DNA from: an uncultured Dysosmobacter sp.
GTDB lineage: Bacteria > Bacillota > Clostridia > Oscillospirales > Oscillospiraceae
Direction of reading: 5' to 3'
NCBI GenBank assembly: GCA_934597465.1
Contig: CAKTSC010000081.1
Span: forward strand, 1-6,431
DNA length: 6,431 bases
A program made the position numbers and the translations under genes. Every line of letters begins with the position of its first letter. The first letter of the stretch is position 1. Shown piece by piece: positions 1 through 4,763 of this stretch. Below the pieces are notes generated by a model. It did no database searches and had not been told where the DNA came from. It worked only from the letters and a program-made list of their open reading frames with translations.

Positions 1-1544
1 TGGGCCAGGAGGGACTCCGCCACCAGCTTCGCCGTGTAGCGGACGGTGCTGGTCTGCTTGGGGGTCAGGCGGCGGTCCGGCTGGATGAGCTTTGTGACCA
101 GCTCCGCCCAAAGGAGATAGGGCCGGTCCTCCCCGGGGTCCGAGGGGGCGTCCTGGGGGTGCTCTTTGCGGTAGCCGGTGCGGAAATCCGCCAGGATCCG
201 GCCCATCAGCACCGCCGCCTGGCGGCGGATGTCGCCGTCAGGATAGACCAGGAGCTCATAGAGAAAGTCCAGGGTCTGCTCCTTCTGGTGGTCCGTGAGG
301 TAGGTGAAATACTCCTCAAAGGCGGAGATGTAGGCCCGGATCTGGGCCCAGTGCTTCTGGCTGCGGGCGGATTCCAGCATGCTGGCGAAGAGATGGTCAT
401 GGCCGAAGCGGTGCATCAGGCGGATGTTGTGGTCCACCGCCGTCCGCCGCAGGCCCACCACCACCTCGTCCGGGGAGAGGAGGGCGGCGTCCTTCCGCTC
501 CGGCGGGGGAAGGCGCAGGTGGTGCAGGGTGGTGTCCACCCCGAAGGCGATGAGGTACTCCTCAAAATCCCGGAGCTTGGCGTAGACGAAGCGGTAGCGC
601 AGGCGCTTGGCCTCGTCCACATTGTCCAGCTTCGAGAGGATCACGTCGAAGGAGTCCTTCAGGGAGAAGATCTCCGTGATCTCGCCGCCGTGCTCATCCC
701 GGGACTGTTTCACCCGGAAGTCCGAGTACACCAGGATCAGCGACTCCGCCGAGAGGTTCTCGATCTCCAGGTCCCAGACGGAGTGGTTGGCCGCGATGTG
801 GCCCATGGCGGAGAGGCCCTGCCGGGCGAACCACTGGTCCGTGTAGTGATAGTGGAGGTAGGGCACCCGCTCCCCGGCCCGGCAGCCGAACTTGCCGATG
901 TCGTGGCCCGCGGCGGCGGCGCTCATGAGGGCGAGATCCACGAGCCCCCCGCCCTGGGCGAAGGCCCGGGCCGTCCGCATGGCCACGTGGTGGACCCCCG
1001 CGATGTGCTCCAGCGTCCGGTAGGGGGTGACCTCCTGCCCCAGGCGTAGCAGCTCGTAGACGTACTCCCCCTGCCAGCGGGAGAGGAAGCGGCGGTACTC
1101 CTCCGCCAGGAAGCTGCCGGCAAGCTCCTCCTCCGTGCAGAAGGCAAAGTCCAGCCGGGGGTCGAAGGACAGGCGGCGCTCCTCCCGCAGCAGGACCTGC
1201 AGGACCTGCTGCAGGCAGAGGCAGCCCTGCCGGACGGGCAGGGGCTGCGCCTCCGCCCCCTCGGGGTAGAGGATGCCCACGGCGCAGCGGTAGGCGGCGG
1301 AGAGCCAGCCCTCCTCCGGCTCCGGGGCGAGGGCGTCCAGCAGGGGGCGGCAGAGGTCCCGGACCTCGCCGCAGGAGAAGCGGCGGGCGGCGGGGAGCCG
1401 GGCCTCCAGCTCCCGGGGCCAGTCCACGGTCTCCAGCAGGGCCAGGGCCCCCTCCCGGGAAAGCTCCGTCCGGGCCAGGAATTCCGGCGCGGTGAAGGCG
1501 CGGGTCAGGGCCCCCAGGGCCCGGGCAGCGGATCGTTTCGCCAT
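1..1544 (-). CDS. HD-domain phosphohydrolase-like protein, N-terminal 514 codons (3' end outside window)
   Basis: The minus-strand frame is open from an ATG at 1544 to the window edge. A GAGGGAGGA ribosome binding site lies about 6 nt upstream of that ATG, which decides the start. Residues of about 1-170 are not recognised. Residues about 176-290 form an HD domain: H186 in a VHHVAMRTA context, the HD pair H214-D215 followed by IGKF, histidines H231/H233 in YLHYHY, H249 and H254 in GHIAANH, and D275 in LVYSD. This order fits metal-dependent HD phosphohydrolases, with all metal ligands apparently kept, so an active enzyme is plausible; the substrate is unknown. Around residues 420-455 a DGDIRRQAAVLMGRIL segment resembles a HEAT-type helical repeat. 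From memory, large clostridial proteins annotated as HD/cytidyltransferase-related have such an HD plus helical repeat layout; whether this one carries a nucleotidyltransferase domain lies beyond the window. No signal peptide or membrane segment is seen, so it is probably cytoplasmic. The HD assignment is strong and the family name weak. Confidence 0.9.
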   Translation of the reverse strand, partial: MAKRSAARALGALTRAFTAPEFLARTELSREGALALLETVDWPRELEARLPAARRFSCGEVRDLCRPLLDALAPEPEEGWLSAAYRCAVGILYPEGAEAQPLPVRQGCLCLQQVLQVLLREERRLSFDPRLDFAFCTEEELAGSFLAEEYRRFLSRWQGEYVYELLRLGQEVTPYRTLEHIAGVHHVAMRTARAFAQGGGLVDLALMSAAAAGHDIGKFGCRAGERVPYLHYHYTDQWFARQGLSAMGHIAANHSVWDLEIENLSAESLILVYSDFRVKQSRDEHGGEITEIFSLKDSFDVILSKLDNVDEAKRLRYRFVYAKLRDFEEYLIAFGVDTTLHHLRLPPPERKDAALLSPDEVVVGLRRTAVDHNIRLMHRFGHDHLFASMLESARSQKHWAQIRAYISAFEEYFTYLTDHQKEQTLDFLYELLVYPDGDIRRQAAVLMGRILADFRTGYRKEHPQDAPSDPGEDRPYLLWAELVTKLIQPDRRLTPKQTSTVRYTAKLVAESLLA

Positions 1545-1598
1545 AGCGTGTCCTCCCTCACCGGGGACAGGCCCCGGATGGTTTTTCCGTCTCTTCCC

Positions 1599-1628
1599 AT
1601 GATAGCACATCTCCCCCCGGGGCGGAAA
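1599..1628 (-). promoter_or_regulatory. Predicted sigma-A promoter of the HD-domain gene (extended -10)
   Basis: Read on the minus strand, TATCAT (1604-1599) is preceded by TGC, giving an extended -10. A weak -35 TTTCCG (1628-1623) lies 18 nt upstream. Transcription would begin near 1592 and leave a leader of about 47 nt. That leader contains a small perfect hairpin, CCGGGG/CCCCGG (1561-1577), just upstream of the ribosome binding site. The -35 is poor, and the call rests mainly on the extended -10. Confidence 0.5.
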
Positions 1629-1690
1629 GCCGCCGGCGGGGAAAATGGGGAAAAATCCCGCCGAAGGGGCGGGGAAAGTGCCGAAAGCTC

Positions 1691-1719
1691 TTGCAACCGC
1701 CTCCGGCAGGTGGTATACT
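1691..1719 (+). promoter_or_regulatory. Predicted sigma-A promoter of the structured RNA / lipoprotein leader
   Basis: TTGCAA (1691-1696) and TATACT (1714-1719) are separated by exactly 17 nt, each one or two bases from consensus. Transcription should start near G1726. It is the only convincing plus-strand promoter I can find upstream of the lipoprotein gene, so it probably drives both the structured RNA and, by read-through, that gene. Confidence 0.75.
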
Positions 1720-1725
1720 GGATAT

Positions 1726-1936
1726 GGAAAACAAAAATGCGGCAGCTTGCAGGTGCGCCAACACCCGCAAGCCTGCGCAGGTGAAATAGGCACCTACACA
1801 ACGGCCCTAGGCCGCACCGCATGAACATTATACGCCAATCCGGCCTTTCTTGTAAAGGGCGGCTTTGTGCTTGTGTTGCATAAGAACTTGTTTCTTACGC
1901 TGTGTGGGAGAAGCTCCTGCACAGCGTTTTTGTTTT
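1726..1936 (+). ncRNA. Structured RNA of unknown family: small RNA or termination-controlling leader
   Basis: About 210 nt between a good promoter and an intrinsic terminator, with no convincing ORF. A closing stem ATGCGG/CCGCAT (1737-1742 with 1817-1822) encloses three hairpins. The first is GCTTGC/GCAAGC (1745-1750/1767-1772), continued by GGTG/CACC. The second is AGGTG/CACCT (1779-1783/1791-1795). The third is CGGCC/GGCCG (1802-1806/1810-1814) with loop CTA. Outside the junction lie two more hairpins: 1840-1848 with 1854-1862 (nine positions, one G-G mismatch) and TAAGAA/TTCTTA (1881-1886/1892-1897). Both have the loop CTTGT. The terminator follows at once. Bases 1791-1800 can pair instead with 1901-1910 in the terminator, which would open hairpin two and block termination, so a riboswitch-like leader is possible. 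I do not see the hallmarks of 6S, tmRNA, RNase P, SRP RNA, T-box or the common riboswitches. The structure is read by eye; ends and function are inferred. Confidence 0.6.
1898..1936 (+). terminator. Intrinsic terminator ending the structured RNA
   Basis: Bases 1898-1910 pair with 1914-1926 as a continuous 13-bp stem (two G-U wobbles) around an AAG loop. TTTTTGTTTT follows directly. This is a textbook Rho-independent terminator. It lies 69 bp before the lipoprotein start, so any transcript of that gene from the 1691 promoter must read through it. Confidence 0.88.
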
Positions 1937-1946
1937 CCGCCCGGCC

Positions 1947-1970
1947 GCCGGGGGAGGCCCCTCCCCCGGC
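1947..1970 (+). repeat. GC-rich hairpin between terminator and lipoprotein start
   Basis: GCCGGGGGAG (1947-1956) and CTCCCCCGGC (1961-1970) form a perfect 10-bp stem with a 4-nt loop. There is no T-run after it, so it is not a terminator by itself. It lies about 20 nt upstream of the AAGGAG ribosome binding site and could stabilise the 5' end of a processed lipoprotein mRNA. The role is inferred. Confidence 0.55.
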
Positions 1971-2004
1971 TCTGCCGAGGTGGAAACGAAAAGGAGAGAC
2001 GAAA

Positions 2005-3051
2005 ATGAAACGATTATGCGACCTGGTACTTTTACTCCTGGCACTCTGTCTGCTGGGTTCCCTGTTGGGCTGTTCTTCCAAGGGGAAAACGGAGGCGGAG
2101 ATCCGGGCGGACATCCCCAGCGATTTTTTAACGCTGCAGACCCGCACATATTTGGACAGCGTCGTTGATGTGGGAGGGCTTCGTGATGTGTACAGCGAGG
2201 CATGCGACATCCCCATGGAGATCACCGGTTTTGAGGTGGAAAAGCGGCAGACGGACGAGGAGTCTGACCTGGTTTACTGCAACCTGACGCTGGAGGGCGG
2301 AAAGCTCTGGGAGGAAACCGGTTTTCAGGAGGATTATGAGCTGAAGGTCTCCTGCCTCTTCCGCTATGGCTACTACGATAAGGGCGGCTGGATCTTGGAC
2401 GAGTGTTCTGTTCTTGACGGGCAGTATGAGCTGACCCCGAAATTTGAACTGTCCAAGGAACTGGCGGCAGGCGTTCTGGAAGGACATACGGGCTTCCAGG
2501 GCAATGAAGGTACGCTGGTCTCGCAGAGCTGGGACTCGAGCCGCACGGTGCTGACCTGCTGCTACGATATTGCGGCGGAGAGGGCCTACTGCGACATTCA
2601 GGGAAAGCTTGACATCGGGTGTACCGTGACCGGGCAGCTGTGGACCGAGGGGGACGGCCTGACGGCCAACACCGTGGTGGCGACGCTTACCTATAACGCG
2701 GAGGAGCTGATGTATGATGCGCAGTGTCAGTGGCACATAAACGGCTCCTGGCATTGGGAGGGCGACTACAACACAGTCGTGAATCTGACCATTCGTCAGA
2801 ATGGGAATGGCCTGGATGTCGAAGGCAGTCAGGTCGACAATGTGTCTGCACAGTTTGGTTCGTGCTGGGTGGCGCTTCCCACGGATTCCGCAGAGTATCC
2901 CACCAGTGGTCCGGAGCTGTCGTTCCTCTTGGAGTTTGACCACGGGGCGCGGCGCGCATTTGTTATTCGGGGAGATGAGGTCCAGATAAGTGATGGCTAT
3001 GAAATCTTCGGCGAGTACAAGTACGAGACGATGTCGCCGTACCAGACGTGA
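2005..3051 (+). CDS. Predicted lipoprotein of unknown function, 348 aa, cysteine-rich
   Basis: The ATG at 2005 follows an AAGGAGAG ribosome binding site and begins a classic lipoprotein signal peptide: MKR, a Leu-rich hydrophobic core, then the lipobox LLGC with the lipidated cysteine at residue 23. The mature protein should be anchored on the outer face of the membrane. An in-frame ATG at 1867 would place the ncRNA terminator inside the gene and is rejected. After the signal peptide a short polar linker (SSKGKTEAE) leads to a probably beta-rich domain with many alternating hydrophobic and aromatic residues. It has no motif I recognise and no membrane segment. Ten further cysteines are spread through the mature chain, one pair adjacent (LTCCYD), unusual for a secreted protein. 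Codon use is clearly less GC-biased than in the HD gene or metK (for example runs such as GATTTTTTAACG), which suggests a different history, possibly transfer. Transcription probably comes from the 1691 promoter through a leader RNA. It ends at the inverted repeat just after the stop. Confidence 0.9.
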   Translation: MKRLCDLVLLLLALCLLGSLLGCSSKGKTEAEIRADIPSDFLTLQTRTYLDSVVDVGGLRDVYSEACDIPMEITGFEVEKRQTDEESDLVYCNLTLEGGKLWEETGFQEDYELKVSCLFRYGYYDKGGWILDECSVLDGQYELTPKFELSKELAAGVLEGHTGFQGNEGTLVSQSWDSSRTVLTCCYDIAAERAYCDIQGKLDIGCTVTGQLWTEGDGLTANTVVATLTYNAEELMYDAQCQWHINGSWHWEGDYNTVVNLTIRQNGNGLDVEGSQVDNVSAQFGSCWVALPTDSAEYPTSGPELSFLLEFDHGARRAFVIRGDEVQISDGYEIFGEYKYETMSPYQT

Positions 3052-3054
3052 AAT

Positions 3055-3098
3055 AAACGAGGGAGGGACCGCCGGGGCCGGTGGTCCCTCCCTCGTTT
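3055..3098 (+). terminator. 16-bp inverted repeat, probable terminator of the lipoprotein gene
   Basis: Bases 3055-3070 are perfectly complementary to 3083-3098 (AAACGAGGGAGGGACC and its reverse complement), with a 12-nt GC-rich loop, starting 3 nt after the lipoprotein stop. The U-tract is only TTT at the end of the stem, so termination may be imperfect. The A-rich left side gives a similar short U-tract on the minus strand, so it may act in both directions. Confidence 0.7.
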
Positions 3099-3155
3099 GC
3101 CGGGGACTGCGCCTGGCGGCCGACAGTGGCACACCCTTTTTCTGCAAAGGAATGT

Positions 3156-3246
3156 GCGGATGTCAGAGGTGGGATGGCGGTATCATCGCGATCCTGCCTC
3201 TGATGGCTCATTCCGTAATGAGGGCGTGGTTGAAAATGCGGTCCTG
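3156..3246 (-). pseudogene. Decayed copy of the 3' end of the rhomboid-like gene plus its terminator hairpin
   Basis: On the minus strand, codons 3246-3208 read QDRIFNHALITE then TGA. The intact rhomboid-like protein ends EDHIFNHTHITE then stop, with the last codon at 3671-3673. Beyond the stop both copies continue with a GGATGGCGG-containing hairpin and then an identical GCGGATGTCA (3156-3165 and 3624-3633 on the plus strand). Weaker similarity reaches about 3139. On the upstream side similarity stops abruptly at 3246 (partner 3706), and the minus frame meets a stop at 3288-3286, so only the last 12 codons survive. This is a fragment left by an old partial duplication or recombination, not a gene. 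Overall identity is moderate, so the event is not recent. Confidence 0.75.
3163..3203. repeat. Stem-loop in the decayed copy, counterpart of the 3633-3665 terminator
   Basis: Bases 3163-3179 pair with 3187-3203 (TCAGAGG with CCTCTGA outside, GGAT with ATCC inside, two G-U pairs and one G-G mismatch) around a 7-nt loop. It sits where the intact gene has its A5/T5-flanked terminator. The arms differ in sequence but remain complementary. No U-tract follows on either strand, so it should no longer terminate efficiently. Confidence 0.65.
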
Positions 3247-3386
3247 GGGTAACCGGCGTTTCTTTATGCTGCTGGATACGAGTTGTTATGGCATAGAGGA
3301 CACAGTATGGACAGGGAGAGAGTGTGGCTGCATGCGATCCCTGCTGACAGCAACGAGAATGCGCAGGATCAGAATGCCTGGGGGGG
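3247..3386. other. Stretch of unknown origin between two gene fragments
   Basis: These 140 bp match neither the rhomboid-like gene nor the CFI-box family. A short plus-strand reading frame starts at ATG 3307 (MDRERVWLHAIPADSNENAQ) behind an AGAGGA motif and runs to a G8 tract at 3380-3387. I do not recognise it, and it may be the 5' end of a lost gene. A 7-bp direct repeat, AGAATGC, occurs at 3356 and 3371. Base composition is more AT-rich than the flanks from 3390 onward. Confidence 0.4.
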
Positions 3387-3599
3387 GACTTCCGCCGCTT
3401 CCGGGACGAGACCCTGGCCGCCACCTGGTATGGCCGGGCCTTCATCCGCTGCTACTACGCCGTGAGCCCCACGCTGGTGCGGCTCTTCGGCGGGCAGCGC
3501 TGGTTCCGGGCGGTCTGGAAGCCAAGGCTCGACGGCATGGTGCGGCGGCTCAACGGCCAGGGCGTGGCGGACACCCCCTATCAGGACCGGCCCTGGTAA
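3387..3599 (+). pseudogene. C-terminal fragment of a CFI-box-type protein (5' truncated)
   Basis: In the frame ending with TAA at 3597-3599 the DNA encodes DFRRFRDETLAATWYGRAFIR, continues with YYAVSPTLVRLFG and ends DTPYQDRPW. I recognise this as the conserved C-terminal region that follows the CFI/CYVATAVYGS box in many clostridial proteins (the CFI-box C-terminal domain, from memory). Here the box itself and everything before it are missing: recognisable similarity begins at DFRRFRD, exactly after a G8 tract. The frame is open only back to a TGA at 3345 and contains no ATG, GTG or TTG start. About 70 residues remain. The codon bias is the high-GC type of the host, so the fragment itself looks native. 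Either it is a relic, or a change in the G tract has separated it from the ATG at 3307. It converges on the rhomboid-like gene and shares its terminator. Confidence 0.75.
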
Positions 3600-3632
3600 G
3601 AACCGTTTCCCCCAAAAGAATCCGCGGATGTC

Positions 3633-3665
3633 AAAAAGGATGGCGGCTATGCCGCCATCCTTTTT
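3633..3665. terminator. Bidirectional intrinsic terminator
   Basis: GGATGGCGGC (3638-3647) and GCCGCCATCC (3651-3660) form a perfect 10-bp stem with a TAT loop, flanked by AAAAA on the left and TTTTT on the right. It therefore gives a U-tract on both strands. On the minus strand it ends the rhomboid-like gene, whose stop codon is 3 nt away. On the plus strand it lies 34 nt after the CFI-box fragment stop. Confidence 0.9.
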
Positions 3666-3667
3666 GC

Positions 3668-4549
3668 TTACTCCGTGATGTGGGTGTGGTTGAAGATGTG
3701 GTCCTCGCAGTAGCAGTGGTAGCCCGCGCAGCGGGAGCAGTAGCGGAACTGGAGGTCGGGATAGTCCGTGTCCGTCCGGCCGCAGACCTCGCACTTGTGG
3801 CGGTAGCCCTGGGCCTTTTCCTTGCGCTGCTGGGCAGCCGCCGCCTTCTTGAACTGGATGGTCTGGGGGGAGGTCCGCTGGCGGGTCCGGTTTTTTAGGC
3901 CGCCCAGCATCTCGCCGAGATCGCTCCAGAAGAAGAGCAGGAAGTTCAGCAGGGCCACCACCGGCATCACGATGCCGATGAGGTCGCCGCCGAGAAGGGA
4001 CGTCACCACCCGCCAGAGGATCAGCACCGCGTCGGCAATGGCGATCCAGCTGGCCTTCAGCGGCAGGATGAACCAGAAGTTGATCCGGGCGTCGGGATAG
4101 AGGACGGCGAAGGCCAGGAAGAGGGTCAGGTTCAGGTAGTAGGCGCTGGAGAGGCTCAGGGTGAGATCCCGGGAGAGCAGGGCCGTGACGGTGGTGCCCA
4201 GCACCGAGAGGAGCATGCCGCTGAGGTAGTAGAGGGTGAAGCGGCAGGTGCCCCAGGTGCGCTCCAGCGTGGTGCCCACGAAGTAGTAGAAGGAGAGCAG
4301 GATCACGAAGGAGAGGGGGTAGTAGGAGTTGGGCTGGAAGACGAAGGTCACGAGGCGCCAGACCTCGCCGTGGCGCAGCCCCTCCAGATTGAAGTCAAGA
4401 AAGCTCAGAAGGGAAAGGCTCCGTCCGGTGAAGAGGAAGAGCAGGTACACGATGGCCTGGCCGATGACGACGTAGCGCATCAGGTCAGGGATGCCGAAGT
4501 GGGGGTGCCGGGCGGCGAAGCGGCTGAGCCAGCGTTCCAGAAAGCGCAT
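3668..4549 (-). CDS. Rhomboid-fold membrane protein, probable pseudoprotease, with C-terminal zinc-binding tail, 293 aa
   Basis: The start is the ATG at 4549, preceded by AAAGGAGG 6 nt upstream; a longer frame from 4618 lacks a binding site and crosses the predicted promoter. About six hydrophobic segments are seen (roughly residues 26-41, 78-95, 103-125, 134-151, 156-176, 190-208), the rhomboid core number. Family marks are HGEVWRLVTFVFQP (W64-R65, the loop-1 WR motif) and YPDARI followed by LPLKASW after the fourth segment. At the catalytic GxSG position it reads SLSSA (132-136): a serine remains but both glycines are lost. The last membrane segment (LIGIVMPVVALLNFLLFF) has no histidine, and no histidine lies within any membrane segment, so serine protease activity is unlikely. 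A charged linker (220-250) leads to a cytosolic tail with C253xxC256, C271xxC274, then HCYCEDH and FNHTH (278-290), probably binding one or two zinc ions. Annotation pipelines would likely call it a rhomboid protease; I infer a substrate-binding or chaperone-like role. Confidence 0.88.
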   Translation of the reverse strand: MRFLERWLSRFAARHPHFGIPDLMRYVVIGQAIVYLLFLFTGRSLSLLSFLDFNLEGLRHGEVWRLVTFVFQPNSYYPLSFVILLSFYYFVGTTLERTWGTCRFTLYYLSGMLLSVLGTTVTALLSRDLTLSLSSAYYLNLTLFLAFAVLYPDARINFWFILPLKASWIAIADAVLILWRVVTSLLGGDLIGIVMPVVALLNFLLFFWSDLGEMLGGLKNRTRQRTSPQTIQFKKAAAAQQRKEKAQGYRHKCEVCGRTDTDYPDLQFRYCSRCAGYHCYCEDHIFNHTHITE

Positions 4550-4565
4550 GGGGATCCTCCTTTGG

Positions 4566-4606
4566 GGCGGCCGGGCCGCCGGGATGGCTCCTCCGCCGGG
4601 AGGAGC
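4566..4606 (-). repeat. Two GC-rich hairpins in the rhomboid-like gene 5' leader
   Basis: GGCGGC/GCCGCC (4566-4571 with 4575-4580, loop CGG) and GCTCCTCC/GGAGGAGC (4587-4594 with 4599-4606) are both perfect stems between the predicted promoter and the ribosome binding site at about 4556-4563. In the minus-strand transcript they would form tandem stem-loops. There is no U-tract, so they are not terminators. A role in mRNA stability or translation is only a guess. Confidence 0.5.
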
Positions 4607-4616
4607 GGTGACCCTC

Positions 4617-4645
4617 ATTCTACCCGCTTTTCCCGGGAAAGTCTA
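4617..4645 (-). promoter_or_regulatory. Predicted promoter of the rhomboid-like gene with a palindrome in its spacer
   Basis: On the minus strand TAGACT (4645-4640) and TAGAAT (4622-4617) are 17 nt apart, 4/6 and 5/6 matches to the sigma-A consensus. The spacer contains the perfect 12-bp palindrome TTTCCCGGGAAA (4629-4640), which overlaps the -35. That is where an operator would lie. Nothing else supports a repressor, so it may be chance. Confidence 0.5.
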
Positions 4646-4717
4646 TCACCAAATTGTAAATAGGGAGAAAACGGCGGGGGAGGGAGGCATTTCCGCCGGA
4701 AGGGGGGAAAATGGCCC

Positions 4718-4746
4718 TTGACATTTGCCGGGGAGGCCGGTATAAT
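4718..4746 (+). promoter_or_regulatory. Consensus sigma-A promoter of the metK unit
   Basis: TTGACA (4718-4723), a 17-nt spacer, then TATAAT (4741-4746): both hexamers are exact consensus. Transcription should start near 4752-4754, about a dozen bases before the SAM-I aptamer. A perfect constitutive promoter fits a gene whose control is exerted after initiation by the riboswitch. Confidence 0.93.
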
Positions 4747-4763
4747 AATGGCGAAAATTCAAT

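Noticed and set aside
159..1049. A 296-codon plus-strand open frame opposite the HD gene
   Set aside because: The translation is compositionally skewed with no motif, while the minus strand has a continuous HD-domain gene with a good start signal.
1726..1936. Identity as 6S RNA, T-box leader, tmRNA, SRP RNA or RNase P RNA
   Set aside because: The two ends do not pair into the long 6S rod, there is no UGGNACCGCG T-box, no tRNA-like acceptor and tag frame, no SRP GNRA/GGAAG apical motif, and it is too short with no conserved core for RNase P.
1867..2004. Longer start for the lipoprotein at ATG 1867
   Set aside because: It would put the intrinsic terminator and the 1947-1970 hairpin inside the coding region and bury the signal peptide 46 residues in. 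The 2005 start has a proper binding site.
2128..3147. A 339-codon minus-strand open frame opposite the lipoprotein
   Set aside because: It lacks a ribosome binding site, crosses the 16-bp inverted repeat, and the plus strand has a convincing signal peptide and lipobox.
3283..3465. A 60-codon plus-strand frame crossing the G8 tract as a real gene
   Set aside because: After the tract it reads the CFI-box fragment in the wrong frame and gives low-complexity sequence. Only the part before the tract could be genuine coding DNA.
3052..3600. An insertion sequence or other intact mobile element in the fragment region
   Set aside because: No transposase frame, terminal inverted repeats or target duplications are visible. 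The pieces are tails of ordinary genes.
4550..4618. Longer start for the rhomboid-like protein at 4618
   Set aside because: The 23 extra residues are Pro/Ala/Arg-rich, no binding site precedes them, the predicted -10 overlaps that start, and the 4549 ATG has an AAAGGAGG site.
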